The translations under genes were made by a program, and so were the position numbers. 64,000 nt of DNA, taken from NCBI RefSeq assembly GCF_040438925.1, contig NZ_CP159258.1, forward strand, positions 372,001-436,000. The letters are read 5' to 3'. Origin of the DNA: Pseudomonas sp. MYb327. Lineage in GTDB: Bacteria > Pseudomonadota > Gammaproteobacteria > Pseudomonadales > Pseudomonadaceae. Under the pieces are notes generated by a model that was not told where the DNA came from, did not search any database, and saw only the letters and a list, made by a program, of their open reading frames with translations. Of this stretch, positions 44,453-56,184 are shown piece after piece (the first letter of the stretch is position 1; each line of letters starts with the position of its first letter).

Positions 44453-45463
44453 ATGCTCGCCCTCGGCAAACTGCTTGAACTGACCCTCGCCGGCCGCGAA
44501 CCGGCGGAGAAGACTCAACTGACTGTCGAAGGCGTGCGCATGCGCTGGTTGAGCGAAGGTGCGCTGGAAGTCCGGCCACCTGAAGCTCGCGACAATGGCC
44601 TGGACCTGCTGCTATCGGCCGGTATCCACGGCAACGAAACAGCGCCTATCGAATTGCTCGATCGCCTGTTGCACGACATCGCCCGCGGTGATCTGAAACC
44701 GCGTGCACGTATTCTGTTTCTGTTCGGCAATCCCGAAGCGATCCGCAAAGGTGAGCGATTTGTCGAGCAGGACGTCAATCGGCTGTTCAATGGCCGTCAC
44801 GAACAAAGCAGCGGATCCGAAGCGTTGCGTGCTTGTGAGCTGGAGCGTTTGGCCGCCAGTTTCTTCAACCTGCCGGACCGCCAGCGCTTGCACTACGACC
44901 TGCACACCGCAATTCGTGGTTCGAAAATTGAACAGTTCGCGTTGTATCCGTGGAAGGAAGGCCGCCAGCATTCGCGCCAGGAACTGGCCCGCCTGCGCGC
45001 CGCCGGCATGGAAGCGGTGCTGCTGCAGAACAAGCCGTCCATCGTTTTCAGTTCCTACACCTACGACAAACTGGGTGCTGAGGCTTTTACCCTGGAACTG
45101 GGCAAGGCACGGCCGTTCGGGCACAACGATGGTGTCAACGTGTCGCTGCTGGAAACCCGGCTCAAACAGATTATCGAAGGCACCGAACCGGAACTGACTG
45201 AAGAAGCGCTCGATGGTTTGCAGTTATTCAGCGTGGCGCGGGAAATCATCAAGCACAGCGACAGCTTCCGCCTGAATCTGCCGGCGGATATTGAAAATTT
45301 TTCTGAGTTGGAAGTGGGTTATCTGTTGGCGGAAGACATCGCCCAGACCCGCTGGATCATCGAGGAAGAGGGCGCCCGGATCATCTTCCCGAACCCCAAG
45401 GTAAAGAATGGCCTTCGCGCCGGCATCCTGATCGTGCCAACGACCGACGAAAACCTGGCCTGA
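44453..45463 (+). CDS. astE: Succinylglutamate desuccinylase
   Basis: 336 residues, zinc deacylase: [19 protein letters not shown] (His, Glu), [20 protein letters not shown] and [19 protein letters not shown] (His). Last step of the pathway, giving glutamate and succinate. AAGGAA precedes the ATG. Related in fold to AotO. Also called aruE. Confidence 0.95.
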   Translation: MLALGKLLELTLAGREPAEKTQLTVEGVRMRWLSEGALEVRPPEARDNGLDLLLSAGIHGNETAPIELLDRLLHDIARGDLKPRARILFLFGNPEAIRKGERFVEQDVNRLFNGRHEQSSGSEALRACELERLAASFFNLPDRQRLHYDLHTAIRGSKIEQFALYPWKEGRQHSRQELARLRAAGMEAVLLQNKPSIVFSSYTYDKLGAEAFTLELGKARPFGHNDGVNVSLLETRLKQIIEGTEPELTEEALDGLQLFSVAREIIKHSDSFRLNLPADIENFSELEVGYLLAEDIAQTRWIIEEEGARIIFPNPKVKNGLRAGILIVPTTDENLA

Positions 45464-45490
45464 ACCAGCCTCAGGCCCGACATGAATCCC

Positions 45491-45582
45491 TGTAGGAGCC
45501 GGCTTGCTGGCGATAACGGTGTGTCAGCCAACACAAGATTTGACTGACAGTCCGCGATCGCCGGCAAGCCAGCTCCTGCAGG
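45491..45582. repeat. Inverted REP pair after astE
   Basis: TGTAGGAGCCGGCTTGCTGG and, inverted, CGCCGGCAAGCCAGCTCCTG, between convergent genes at the end of the aru operon. Confidence 0.78.
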
Positions 45583-45590
45583 TTCTGTGT

Positions 45591-46100
45591 TTAAACGGCT
45601 ACCGCACGCGGCTCAGTGCGACGCAGCGAGCGGATCTTGTGCAGCGTATCCGCACACGTCTTCGCCGCTTCCTGACCTTTATGCACGAAATGCTCGAAGA
45701 AGAACTTCTGGTGTTCTTCGCCAGCGTGGAAGTGGTGCGGGGTCAGGGATACCGAGAACACCGGCACTTCTGTTTCCAACTGAACCTGCATCAAGCCGCT
45801 GACCACCGACTGGGCGACGAATTCGTGACGGTAGATCCCGCCATCCACCACCAGGGCTGCGGCGACGATGCCGGCATAACGACCGGTCTTGGCTAACAAC
45901 TTGGCGTGCAGGGGCATTTCAAATGCGCCGCCGACTTCGAAGAAATCGATGTCGGATTCCTGATAACCCTGGGCAATCATTTCGCTGACGAAACCCTTAC
46001 GGCTCTGATCAACAATTTCCTTGTGCCAGCAGGCCTGGATGAACGCAACGCGCTCGCCCTGATGGTGTTTGCTTTTGCTATCGATTGCGGTGGGTTGCAT
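45591..46100 (-). CDS. ribH2: 6,7-dimethyl-8-ribityllumazine synthase, type II
   Basis: 169 residues. GERVAFIQACWHKEIVDQSR, FFEVGGAFEMPLHAKLLA and ALVVDGGIYRHEFVAQSVV follow the lumazine synthase active-site order, in the RibH2 style (Brucella-type, decameric) with shorter loops. It condenses ribityl-aminouracil with dihydroxybutanone phosphate in flavin synthesis. CAGGAG lies seven bases before the ATG, in a hairpin, and an FMN riboswitch lies upstream. It is likely a second, flavin-regulated isozyme. Confidence 0.88.
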   Translation of the reverse strand: MQPTAIDSKSKHHQGERVAFIQACWHKEIVDQSRKGFVSEMIAQGYQESDIDFFEVGGAFEMPLHAKLLAKTGRYAGIVAAALVVDGGIYRHEFVAQSVVSGLMQVQLETEVPVFSVSLTPHHFHAGEEHQKFFFEHFVHKGQEAAKTCADTLHKIRSLRRTEPRAVAV

Positions 46101-46109
46101 GTTCTGACT

Positions 46110-46130
46110 CCTGTTTGTGTGAAAAACAGG
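46110..46130 (-). promoter_or_regulatory. Hairpin overlapping the ribH2 ribosome-binding site
   Basis: On the minus strand CCTGTTT pairs with AAACAGG, whose last bases belong to the CAGGAG ribosome site. It fits an expression platform that blocks translation when the upstream riboswitch binds FMN. Confidence 0.55.
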
Positions 46131-46217
46131 GCGTTATGAATCGAATGGGATTTAAGGGTACGCACGCACAAGTGCCTGCGGACGGCGCTTTGGTATAGAG
46201 CCTAGGCGGCGCCAATC

Positions 46218-46384
46218 CCGTTCTCTCTTCATCCGGACTATGACCGTCGGCCCCGGGATCACACCGGGTCTGCTGACCTTGCCGCCAAACACCGCCGAAG
46301 CCGTGCTGCCACCAAGCGCTCGCGGGCTATGCGCATTGCGCGCAATTACCGCCGGTGGGGAGTTGCACCCCGCCCTGAGAACGT
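46218..46384 (-). promoter_or_regulatory. FMN riboswitch (RFN element)
   Basis: The minus strand has the conserved blocks in order: TTCTCAGGGCGGGGTGCAAC, CCCCACCGGCGGTA, then after a long variable arm CAGCAGACCCGGTG, and GCCGACGGTCATAGTCCGGA followed by TGAAGAGAGAAC. FMN binding normally shuts off flavin synthesis or transport genes; here the gene downstream is ribH2. Confidence 0.93.
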
Positions 46385-46582
46385 TTTGCCGCCAGGATGT
46401 TTGGCGGCGCAGCGTTTTTATCACATATCTCCTACGTGTGCATTCATGCTTTCAGATGATCCCCATCGACTTTTTCGTTTGATTAGCAGCCTTTTCCTCG
46501 CCCAAGGGTTGATTATTCAGCGGCAAGACCGCAGTAATTCCTTTATGAAAGGGATTTCCCCCTGCTTACCGAGGCCAGATTC

Positions 46583-47587
46583 ATGAGTGTTATCGATCTT
46601 CGCAGCGACACCGTCACCCAACCTTCCGCCGGCATGCTCGACGCGATGGCCACCGCCGCCACCGGTGACGACGTGTATGGCGAAGATCCGACGGTCAATC
46701 GTCTGGAAGGTGAATTGGCAAAGCGCCTGGGTTTCGCAGCTGCGCTGTTTGTTCCGACCGGCACCATGAGCAATCTGCTGGGCTTGATGGCCCACTGCGA
46801 ACGCGGTGACGAATACATCGTTGGTCAGCAGGCGCACACCTATAAGTACGAAGGTGGCGGTGCGGCCGTGCTAGGTTCGATCCAGCCGCAACCGCTGGAA
46901 GTGCAGGCCGATGGCTCGCTGGATCTGGCGCAAGTCGCCGCCGCGATCAAACCGGACGACTTCCATTTCGCCCGCACTCGTCTGCTGGCGCTGGAAAACA
47001 CCATGCAGGGCAAGGTTCTGCCACTGGAGTACCTGGCCCGCGCGCGTAGTTTCACCCGTGAACACGGCTTGCAGTTGCACCTGGATGGCGCACGGCTTTA
47101 CAACGCAGCGGTCAGGCTAGGCGTTGATGCGCGGGAAATAGCTCAGCATTTCGATTCCGTCTCGGTTTGCCTGTCCAAAGGCTTGGGCGCGCCGGTCGGT
47201 TCAGTGTTGTGCGGCTCGGTTGAGTTGATCAGCAAGGCGCGGCGCCTGCGCAAAATGGTCGGCGGCGGCATGCGTCAGGCCGGGATTCTCGCAGCGGCAG
47301 GCCTTTATGCACTGGATCACAATGTCCAGCGCCTGGCCGACGATCACTCCAACGCCCAATTGCTCGCCGAAGGCTTGCGTGAGGCGGGCTACGAAGTCGA
47401 GCCAGTGCAGACCAACATGGTTTATGTGTCGATGGGCGACAAGGCCGAGGCGATCAAGTCGTTTGCTGCGGAGCGAGGGATTAAGCTCAGTGCCGCCGCT
47501 CGTCTGCGGATGGTTACGCACATGGACGTCAGCCGTGGGCAAATTGAGCAGGTCGTCGCGACATTCGTCGACTTTTCCCGTAAGTGA
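46583..47587 (+). CDS. ltaE: Low-specificity L-threonine aldolase
   Basis: 334 residues: [20 protein letters not shown] start, [27 protein letters not shown], and the PLP lysine in [13 protein letters not shown]. Cleaves threonine and allo-threonine to glycine and acetaldehyde. Monocistronic; nothing specific seen in its promoter. Confidence 0.93.
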   Translation: MSVIDLRSDTVTQPSAGMLDAMATAATGDDVYGEDPTVNRLEGELAKRLGFAAALFVPTGTMSNLLGLMAHCERGDEYIVGQQAHTYKYEGGGAAVLGSIQPQPLEVQADGSLDLAQVAAAIKPDDFHFARTRLLALENTMQGKVLPLEYLARARSFTREHGLQLHLDGARLYNAAVRLGVDAREIAQHFDSVSVCLSKGLGAPVGSVLCGSVELISKARRLRKMVGGGMRQAGILAAAGLYALDHNVQRLADDHSNAQLLAEGLREAGYEVEPVQTNMVYVSMGDKAEAIKSFAAERGIKLSAAARLRMVTHMDVSRGQIEQVVATFVDFSRK

Positions 47588-47733
47588 TAGCGTTAGCGCT
47601 TCAATTGACTGTTTCTATCGTATAAACACGCTGTACCCCGCGCGCAGGGCCGATATAATGCGGCCCTTTGCCGTCGCTTCGTCTGTTGACGTTTCGAACA
47701 GGCCTTTGGCCGCAGCCTCCGTGGAAGAACCTA

Positions 47734-50358
<2,625 letters not shown>

Positions 50359-50449
50359 GGCAGTACTTGTGGCGCGCAGTCTAGTGGCGAGCCGCAACGC
50401 TGTTTGAGTGATTATTTGGGCGCCCTTCATGGGCAGAGGCGGCTTTGAA

Positions 50450-51691
50450 ATGGCTTTGATCGTACAGAAATTTGGAGGCACCTCGGTCGGCACTGTCGAG
50501 AGAATCGAGCAGGTCGCCGACAAGGTTAAGAAATTCCGCGATGCCGGCGATGACCTGGTGGTTGTTCTGTCTGCAATGAGCGGCGAAACCAACCGTCTGA
50601 TCGATCTGGCCAAGCAAATCAGTGGCGACGGCCAACCGGTTCCGCGTGAGCTGGATGTGATCGTTTCCACCGGTGAGCAGGTGACGATTGCCCTGTTGGC
50701 CATGGCGCTGATCAAGCGCGGTGTGCCGGCAGTGTCCTACACCGGCAATCAGGTACGGATTCTGACCGATAGCGCACACAATAAAGCGCGTATCTTGCAG
50801 ATTGATGACCAGAAGATTCGCGGCGACCTGAAGGCTGGTCGCGTTGTGGTTGTCGCCGGTTTCCAGGGCGTCGACGAACACGGCAACATCACCACCCTCG
50901 GTCGTGGCGGTTCCGACACCACCGGCGTGGCTCTGGCGGCAGCCTTGAAGGCTGACGAGTGCCAGATCTACACCGACGTCGATGGCGTCTACACCACCGA
51001 CCCGCGTGTGGTGTCCGTGGCTCAGCGACTGGACAAGATCACCTTCGAAGAGATGCTGGAAATGGCCAGCCTCGGTTCCAAGGTGTTGCAGATCCGTGCG
51101 GTGGAATTCGCCGGCAAGTACAACGTTCCGCTGCGCGTACTGCACAGCTTCAAGGAGGGTCCGGGCACCCTCATTACTATTGATGAAGAGGAAACCATGG
51201 AACAGCCGATCATTTCCGGTATCGCTTTCAACCGCGATGAAGCCAAGCTGACCATCCGTGGCGTGCCAGACATCCCGGGCGTTGCCTTCAAGATTCTCGG
51301 CCCGATCAGCGCCGCGAACATCGAAGTCGACATGATCGTGCAGAACGTCGCGCACGATAACACCACCGACTTCACCTTCACTGTGCACCGCAACGACTAC
51401 CAGGCGGCCCAGACCGTGCTGGAAAACACTGCTCGCGAAATTGGTGCCCGTGAAGTCGTTGGCGACACCAAGATCGCCAAGGTATCGATCGTCGGCGTTG
51501 GCATGCGCTCTCACGCAGGCGTCGCCAGCCGCATGTTCGAATCCCTGGCTAAGGAAAGCATCAACATCCAGATGATCTCGACTTCGGAAATCAAAGTCTC
51601 CGTAGTGATCGAAGAGAAGTACCTGGAACTGGCCGTGCGCGCCCTGCACACGGCTTTCGAACTGGACGCGCCTTCCCGCCAGGGTGAGTGA
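50450..51691 (+). CDS. lysC: Aspartate kinase
   Basis: 413 residues. KFGGTSVG start, kinase core (SAMSGETNRLIDLAK, GRGGSDTTGVALAAAL, YTDVDGVYTTDPR), then two ACT domains (from about residue 265 and 345) that bind feedback lysine/threonine. Phosphorylates aspartate at the entry of lysine, threonine and methionine synthesis. An in-frame ATG at 51197 with a strong ribosome site could give a separate beta subunit. Confidence 0.95.
   Translation: MALIVQKFGGTSVGTVERIEQVADKVKKFRDAGDDLVVVLSAMSGETNRLIDLAKQISGDGQPVPRELDVIVSTGEQVTIALLAMALIKRGVPAVSYTGNQVRILTDSAHNKARILQIDDQKIRGDLKAGRVVVVAGFQGVDEHGNITTLGRGGSDTTGVALAAALKADECQIYTDVDGVYTTDPRVVSVAQRLDKITFEEMLEMASLGSKVLQIRAVEFAGKYNVPLRVLHSFKEGPGTLITIDEEETMEQPIISGIAFNRDEAKLTIRGVPDIPGVAFKILGPISAANIEVDMIVQNVAHDNTTDFTFTVHRNDYQAAQTVLENTAREIGAREVVGDTKIAKVSIVGVGMRSHAGVASRMFESLAKESINIQMISTSEIKVSVVIEEKYLELAVRALHTAFELDAPSRQGE
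51197..51691 (+). CDS. Possible internal beta subunit of aspartate kinase
   Basis: The ATG (Met-250 of LysC, MEQPIISGIAFNRDE) is preceded by GAAGAGGAAACC, a near-ideal ribosome site. The 164-residue product would be just the two ACT domains, as in the alpha2-beta2 aspartate kinases of Bacillus and Corynebacterium. Inference only. Confidence 0.4.
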   Translation: MEQPIISGIAFNRDEAKLTIRGVPDIPGVAFKILGPISAANIEVDMIVQNVAHDNTTDFTFTVHRNDYQAAQTVLENTAREIGAREVVGDTKIAKVSIVGVGMRSHAGVASRMFESLAKESINIQMISTSEIKVSVVIEEKYLELAVRALHTAFELDAPSRQGE

Positions 51692-51703
51692 TGCGTTTGC
51701 CAG

Positions 51704-51736
51704 AAGGCGCGGTCTGACTGCGCCTTTTGTTTTTTT
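51704..51736 (+). terminator. Terminator of lysC
   Basis: AAGGCGC and GCGCCTT stem with a 9-base loop, then TTGTTTTTTT. Confidence 0.88.
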
Positions 51737-51878
51737 GAATGGCGCGACCCCGAAGCTGTTCTTTTGCTCGCGCTAGTCAATACTCAGGCATGTAGGGCTG
51801 CGACCGCTCCGGTTGTAGGTCGAGTGCCTTTTTTTTGCAGACTGTTGTCCCTGAAATGTAAGGCGTGAGGAGAAAGGT

Positions 51879-52067
51879 ATGTTGATTCTGACTCGTCGGT
51901 GCGCAGAAAGCCTGATTATTGGTGATGGCGAAATCACCGTGACCGTGCTCGGCGTCAAAGGAAATCAAGTGCGTATTGGTGTCAACGCCCCGAAAGAGGT
52001 CGCGGTCCACCGTGAGGAAATCTACCTGCGTATCAAGAAAGAGAAGGACGAAGAACCAAGCCATTAA
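51879..52067 (+). CDS. rsmA: RNA-binding carbon storage/secondary metabolism regulator
   Basis: 62 residues, CsrA/RsmA family: [17 protein letters not shown], then [20 protein letters not shown] and [12 protein letters not shown]. Dimeric post-transcriptional regulator binding GGA motifs near ribosome sites. GAGGAGAAAGG precedes the ATG. Downstream lie three tRNA genes, the common order in Pseudomonas. Confidence 0.97.
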   Translation: MLILTRRCAESLIIGDGEITVTVLGVKGNQVRIGVNAPKEVAVHREEIYLRIKKEKDEEPSH

Positions 52068-52129
52068 TTTTTATCGTTTTTTATGTTTGCAAACGGGGAA
52101 AAGGTTGGTTAAGATACGCCCCGTGTTGC

Positions 52130-52220
52130 GGAGAGCTGGCCGAGTGGCCGAAGGCGCTCCCCTGCTAAGGGAGTACACCTCAAAAGGGTGTCGGGGGTTC
52201 GAATCCCCCGTTCTCCGCCA
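52130..52220 (+). tRNA. tRNA-Ser (anticodon GCT)
   Basis: 91 bases, 7-bp acceptor stem (GGAGAGC/GTTCTCC), long variable arm, anticodon GCT, encoded CCA. Confidence 0.97.
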
Positions 52221-52328
52221 TTATTTGCGTAGTACGTTGTAATCTGGCTTCTTCGGTAAGTTGTTGAAATTACTAGAAAAAAGCGCTTTACAAACAGATT
52301 TAACGGCCTATAATGCGCGGCAACAAAT

Positions 52329-52405
52329 GCACTCGTAGCTCAGCTGGATAGAGTACTCGGCTACGAACCGAGCGGTCACAGGTTCGAATCCTGTCGAGTG
52401 CACCA
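52329..52405 (+). tRNA. tRNA-Arg (anticodon ACG), copy 1
   Basis: 77 bases; GCACTCG acceptor, anticodon loop CTACGAA, encoded CCA. Confidence 0.97.
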
Positions 52406-52476
52406 TTTAAGAGTTGTTTGCAGCAATGTAAATGACTTGGCTCCAACCAGTTGTGATCTGGTATAAAAACACTAAT

Positions 52477-52553
52477 GCACTCGTAGCTCAGCTGGATAGA
52501 GTACTCGGCTACGAACCGAGCGGTCACAGGTTCGAATCCTGTCGAGTGCACCA
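52477..52553 (+). tRNA. tRNA-Arg (anticodon ACG), copy 2
   Basis: Identical to copy 1, 71 bp downstream; a tandem duplication. Confidence 0.97.
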
Positions 52554-52560
52554 TACAACA

Positions 52561-52590
52561 AAAAGCCCGCATTTAATGCGGGCTTTTTGC
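52561..52590. terminator. Terminator of the tRNA cluster
   Basis: AAAAGCCCGCAT and ATGCGGGCTTTTT with loop TTA. The arms overlap the last codons and stop of the convergent gene, so it serves both. Confidence 0.9.
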
Positions 52591-53091
52591 CGTCTGGGAT
52601 TTGGCTTTACCTTTCGTGCATCCTCTCTCATCGAACTCGATCTGTGCACTGCGGCCTCGCTTGGTTTCGTAGCGGTAACTCGTGGACGAATTCCGAATGC
52701 TGATCTTGTCGGGTTTGCCCAGGGCGCTTTCGACGTCCTGCTGGCTCATGCCAGCCACGACCCGACGATTGATGATCGCTTCGCGCCGCTCTCTGGCGCT
52801 GATCAGATTTCCGCATTTGTCTTCTGGCTCGCCGACGATTGTCGGATCGCGGCTTTTGATTTTAATGCCTGATGTTTCTTGGTAGCTGGCTTCTGGCATA
52901 AGTGCGACGGCGTTACCGGGCAAGTAGGTGTGCACTTCCTGGATGGAAAGGGTGTCTCCAACAGCGCAGCTCATCGTGGTAAAGGTAATGCGCCCGTTAG
53001 GCGCCTCGCAGCGGTGGATGGTCGTGGCAGGTGCCGCAAACGCCAGGCAGGGTAGGGTGATTAGCAAGAAACGGAAAATTTTCGGTGGCAT
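52573..53091 (-). CDS. Secreted DUF4124-like protein
   Basis: 172 residues. Signal peptide (FRFLLITLPCLAFAAP), then TTIHRCEAPNGRITFTTMSC, the DUF4124 pattern with two Cys. The middle holds VVAGMSQQDVESALGKPDKI, like the SmpA/OmlA turn found in small envelope proteins, and the end is basic. Function unknown, envelope location expected. The stop codon lies in the hairpin shared with the tRNA cluster. Confidence 0.75.
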   Translation of the reverse strand: MPPKIFRFLLITLPCLAFAAPATTIHRCEAPNGRITFTTMSCAVGDTLSIQEVHTYLPGNAVALMPEASYQETSGIKIKSRDPTIVGEPEDKCGNLISARERREAIINRRVVAGMSQQDVESALGKPDKISIRNSSTSYRYETKRGRSAQIEFDERGCTKGKAKSQTAKSPH

Positions 53092-53411
53092 TCGACGTCC
53101 TCCATGACGGCTCCAATCAAGGGTAGCTGCTACATTTTAAGATGCCGGTGTGTTTTCTTTTCAGGATGAGTCGTCGCAGTTTGAAGGATCAGGGCGGTGC
53201 TCAAGTTTGTCTCGCAAGCGCTTGTTTCAGCCGCGATTTTTTAACATTTAAACCCGTCAGGCGGTGTATCATTGCGCCCGTCAGCCCCGCCGGGGCTTGT
53301 GGAATACCTCCATGGACTTACCCAGTAGTTACTCAGTAAACCGCTTTTCCAATCATGAATTGACTGATTGATCCTTCCGGCGTGTTCCACTGCTGGGAGT
53401 GGAGTTCGCCT

Positions 53412-54854
53412 ATGTCTGAAGTTGAAGTAAAGAAAACGCAGGAAAGCTTGCAGGACCGCCTGGCTCAAGTTGTTGAGCTGTTGCAGCGTCAGCGAGTTGT
53501 TGAGGACCTGACTCATCGCCAGGAAGGCCCGCATCACGATCGGGTCGAAAACCTGGTTCACCGGCAGAACCTCGTCGAGCTGCAACGTAAGCTTGATGAT
53601 CTGCACTCCGCCGACGTCGCCTACATTCTTGAAGCCTTGCCGCTCGACGATCGCCTGACACTCTGGCAATTGGTAAAGGCTGATCGCGACGGCGACATCC
53701 TGCTCGAAGTATCCGACTCCGTTCGAGAAACCCTGATCGCCGACATGGATGATCATGAGCTCCTGGCTGCGGCCAAGGACATGGATGCCGACGAACTTGC
53801 TGACCTGGCCTCCGAGCTGCCGCGAGACGTCGTCCATGAGCTGATGGAGACTCTGGATAACCAGCAACGTGAGCGAGTTCGTTCGGCGCTGTCCTACGAC
53901 GAGGAGCAGGTTGGTGCATTGATGGACTTCGAGATGGTGACAATCCGTGAGGATGTCAGTCTCGAAGTGGTTCTGCGTTATCTGCGGCGCCTTAAGGAGT
54001 TGCCGGGTCATACCGATAAGTTGTTTGTGGTCGATTACGACGGCGTCCTCAAGGGCGTGTTGCCGATCAAGCGTTTACTGGTCAACGATCCTGAAAAGCA
54101 GGTTTCCGAGGTCATGGCCAGCGATCCGGTAAGTTTTCACCCGGATGAAGATGCCTACGATGCGGCCCAGGCGTTCGAGCGCTATGACTTGATTTCGGCG
54201 CCGGTAGTCGACAAAAATGGCAAGTTGATCGGACGTCTGACTATCGATGAAATGGTCGACCTGATACGTGAAGAGAGCGAGAACGAAGTTCTCAACATGG
54301 CGGGTCTGCGCGAAGAAGAAGACATTTTTGCGTCGGTGTGGAAGTCCCTGCGTAACCGTTGGGCCTGGTTGGCGGTGAATCTGATTACTGCATTCGTTGC
54401 ATCTCGCGTGATCGGTCTGTTCGAAGGGTCTATCGAGAAATTGGTGGCACTTGCCGCATTGATGCCGATCGTGGCGGGTATCGGCGGAAACTCTGGCAAC
54501 CAAACCATTACCATGATCGTTCGGGCCATGGCGCTGGACCAGGTGAGTACCGGTAATACTTCGCGTCTGATGCGCAAGGAGTTGGCGGTCGCCCTGATCA
54601 ATGGTGTGGTGTGGGGTGGAGTAATTGGCGTTGTTGCCTACCTGCTTTACGGTAGCTGGTCTTTGGGTGTGGTGATGACTGCCGCCATGACGCTCAACTT
54701 GTTACTAGCGGCGTTGATGGGAGTATTGATCCCAATGACGTTGGCTCGACTTGGGCGCGACCCCGCGATGGGAGCTAGCGTGATGATCACTGCCATGACT
54801 GATAGTGGCGGCTTCTTTATCTTTCTTGGGTTGGCGACAATTTTCCTGCTCTAA
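53412..54854 (+). CDS. mgtE: Magnesium transporter MgtE
   Basis: 480 residues: N-terminal MgtE_N superhelix (ADVAYILEALPLDDRLTLW), two CBS domains (about 165-285: VMASDPVSFHPDEDAYDAAQ, RLTIDEMVDLI), then five membrane helices with PIVAGIGGNSGNQTITM, the family pore signature. Imports Mg2+ with gating by cytoplasmic Mg2+. GGAG lies seven bases before the ATG at 53412. The 320-bp upstream gap contains no recognised riboswitch or gene. Confidence 0.95.
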   Translation: MSEVEVKKTQESLQDRLAQVVELLQRQRVVEDLTHRQEGPHHDRVENLVHRQNLVELQRKLDDLHSADVAYILEALPLDDRLTLWQLVKADRDGDILLEVSDSVRETLIADMDDHELLAAAKDMDADELADLASELPRDVVHELMETLDNQQRERVRSALSYDEEQVGALMDFEMVTIREDVSLEVVLRYLRRLKELPGHTDKLFVVDYDGVLKGVLPIKRLLVNDPEKQVSEVMASDPVSFHPDEDAYDAAQAFERYDLISAPVVDKNGKLIGRLTIDEMVDLIREESENEVLNMAGLREEEDIFASVWKSLRNRWAWLAVNLITAFVASRVIGLFEGSIEKLVALAALMPIVAGIGGNSGNQTITMIVRAMALDQVSTGNTSRLMRKELAVALINGVVWGGVIGVVAYLLYGSWSLGVVMTAAMTLNLLLAALMGVLIPMTLARLGRDPAMGASVMITAMTDSGGFFIFLGLATIFLL

Positions 54855-54870
54855 GCCTTCTAGTTTTAAT

Positions 54871-54898
54871 AAACCCACCATCCGGTGGGTTTTTTTAT
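54871..54898 (+). terminator. Terminator of mgtE
   Basis: AAACCCACC and GGTGGGTTT stem followed by T residues. Confidence 0.9.
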
Positions 54899-54917
54899 AC
54901 CTGAATTTTAGGCAAAA

Positions 54918-54941
54918 AAAGCCAGCAATTAAGCTGGCTTT
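54918..54941 (-). terminator. Terminator of amrZ
   Basis: AAAGCCAGC/GCTGGCTTT stem with loop AATTAA, followed on the minus strand by a T run. Confidence 0.85.
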
Positions 54942-54958
54942 GGGTTTTTTCGGTGAGA

Positions 54959-55282
54959 TCAGGCGTCTGCGGCCATTTCGGCATCATGGGCAATCAGCGA
55001 AACAAGGGCGTTTTGCTGACGGTGAGAGAGTTGGCGGAAACGTTGCAGCAATTCACGCTCATGCAGAGAGAGTTCTGGGCTGTCCAGGCGCATGCTTAAT
55101 TCTTCGCCCAGCGCGCCTTCCTGAATAAGGCTTTGCTCAAGACGTGCGATGATTTCAGAGTTCATGCTGCGATGATGATTGCGAGCCACCTCGGCAATGC
55201 GTTCACGCATTCCGTCTGGCAGACGTACGACGAACTTGTCAGCCGTACGGCTGGAATAAATTGCCTGTTTCAATGGGCGCAT
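54959..55282 (-). CDS. amrZ: Ribbon-helix-helix regulator AmrZ
   Basis: 107 residues. [20 protein letters not shown] and [17 protein letters not shown] form the Arc/MetJ ribbon-helix-helix; the C-terminal [20 protein letters not shown] is the tetramerisation part typical of AmrZ. In Pseudomonas AmrZ represses flagellar and activates alginate or c-di-GMP-related genes. No strong ribosome site. It represses its own promoter in P. aeruginosa. Confidence 0.92.
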   Translation of the reverse strand: MRPLKQAIYSSRTADKFVVRLPDGMRERIAEVARNHHRSMNSEIIARLEQSLIQEGALGEELSMRLDSPELSLHERELLQRFRQLSHRQQNALVSLIAHDAEMAADA

Positions 55283-55607
55283 ATATTTAACCGGTTAGTT
55301 CAGGGGAGCGGTTCTCGGGATTGGCCGCAGGATGTCTGATAGGACAAGCCCTCTGGCCAAATGTTCAACCTGAATTGAAGAGGCTGGCATGATGCCTCAA
55401 AATTGCCAGATCATTGGCGCCAATTCTGTGACAAATATTGAACTGGATAAAGGCGTTATGCCAGCACCAATTGTCAGAAATGCGGACTGGTTTGGAAACT
55501 TGGCTTTGTCCGTATTGCTGGTCGCGTCCACTGCCCGACAGTGATTCTCAAAATACGAAGGGCGTGTCGTGCGAATTCAGTCACTGTTCCTTGTCTTTAT
55601 AGGATAG

Positions 55608-55619
55608 TGGCAAATGGCC
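55608..55619. promoter_or_regulatory. AmrZ-site-like sequence
   Basis: TGGCAAATGGCC resembles the AmrZ consensus GGCAAAACGCC (9 of 11), 330 bp upstream of amrZ. The rest of 55283-55860 holds no recognisable gene. Confidence 0.3.
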
Positions 55620-55860
55620 GATTTACTAGGGCTAGGTGCATCGGCAGCGCAATTTAGGATAGAGGGCGACGGATTTTCCTCAGTAGAGGGTCAGGGATTT
55701 ACAAGTCTTCGTGGGGGTGTTTGGCTTATGCGGCGGATCGCAAAGGCTATGCAGGCGTTTGCCTACACTCAATTCGCCTAAGGACGACATGACAAAGCCT
55801 TGCTCGCCCGTTAACATGCACGCCGTCAATTGCTTCGCGAGTTCTCGCAGGCAAATTTAT

Positions 55861-55937
55861 GTCTCAGTAGCTCAATTGGATAGAGCATCCCCCTCCTAAG
55901 GGGAAGGTTGGCAGTTCTTATCTGGGGTAGGGTCTAG
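55861..55937 (+). pseudogene. Broken tRNA-Arg (CCT)
   Basis: The 5' acceptor strand, D arm and anticodon arm (TCCCC-CTCCTAA-GGGGA) are intact, but after GGCAGTTC the T loop and the 3' acceptor strand are lost (TTATCTGGGGTAGG). The break in the T loop is where integrases of genomic islands cut. Confidence 0.7.
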
Positions 55938-56062
55938 TCTCCTGTTGTAATTAGCTGTTACCCGCTCTGAGCTAGTGATGGTGGATAAGGGATGCCACAG
56001 CGCTTGGCATGAACCGCAAGCTTTCCTAAGTGCTTGATTTTACGTAAGATACATCGCTCAAT

Positions 56063-56134
56063 GTCCTCTTAGTTCAACGGATAGAACGAGCCCCTCCTAA
56101 GGGCTAGATGCAGGTTCGATTCCTGCAGGGGACA
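56063..56134 (+). tRNA. tRNA-Arg (anticodon CCT), no encoded CCA
   Basis: GTCCTCT/AGGGGAC acceptor, AGCCC-CTCCTAA-GGGCT anticodon arm, GCAGG-TTCGATT-CCTGC T arm. The following bases are CAT, not CCA. Sequence differs clearly from the broken copy 200 bp upstream. Confidence 0.9.
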
Positions 56135-56184
56135 CATCCTTCAGCTTTGCCATTCCCTTCTAGTGCTTTCTTCTGCCAGTAGCT

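Noticed and set aside
50381..51649. 422-residue minus-strand frame over lysC
   Set aside because: Antisense shadow of aspartate kinase.
53092..53411. mgtE leader considered as an M-box (Mg2+) riboswitch
   Set aside because: The conserved M-box blocks are not seen; only an undefined leader.
55711..55899. Open frame running into the broken tRNA
   Set aside because: It overlaps tRNA sequence and has no coding features.
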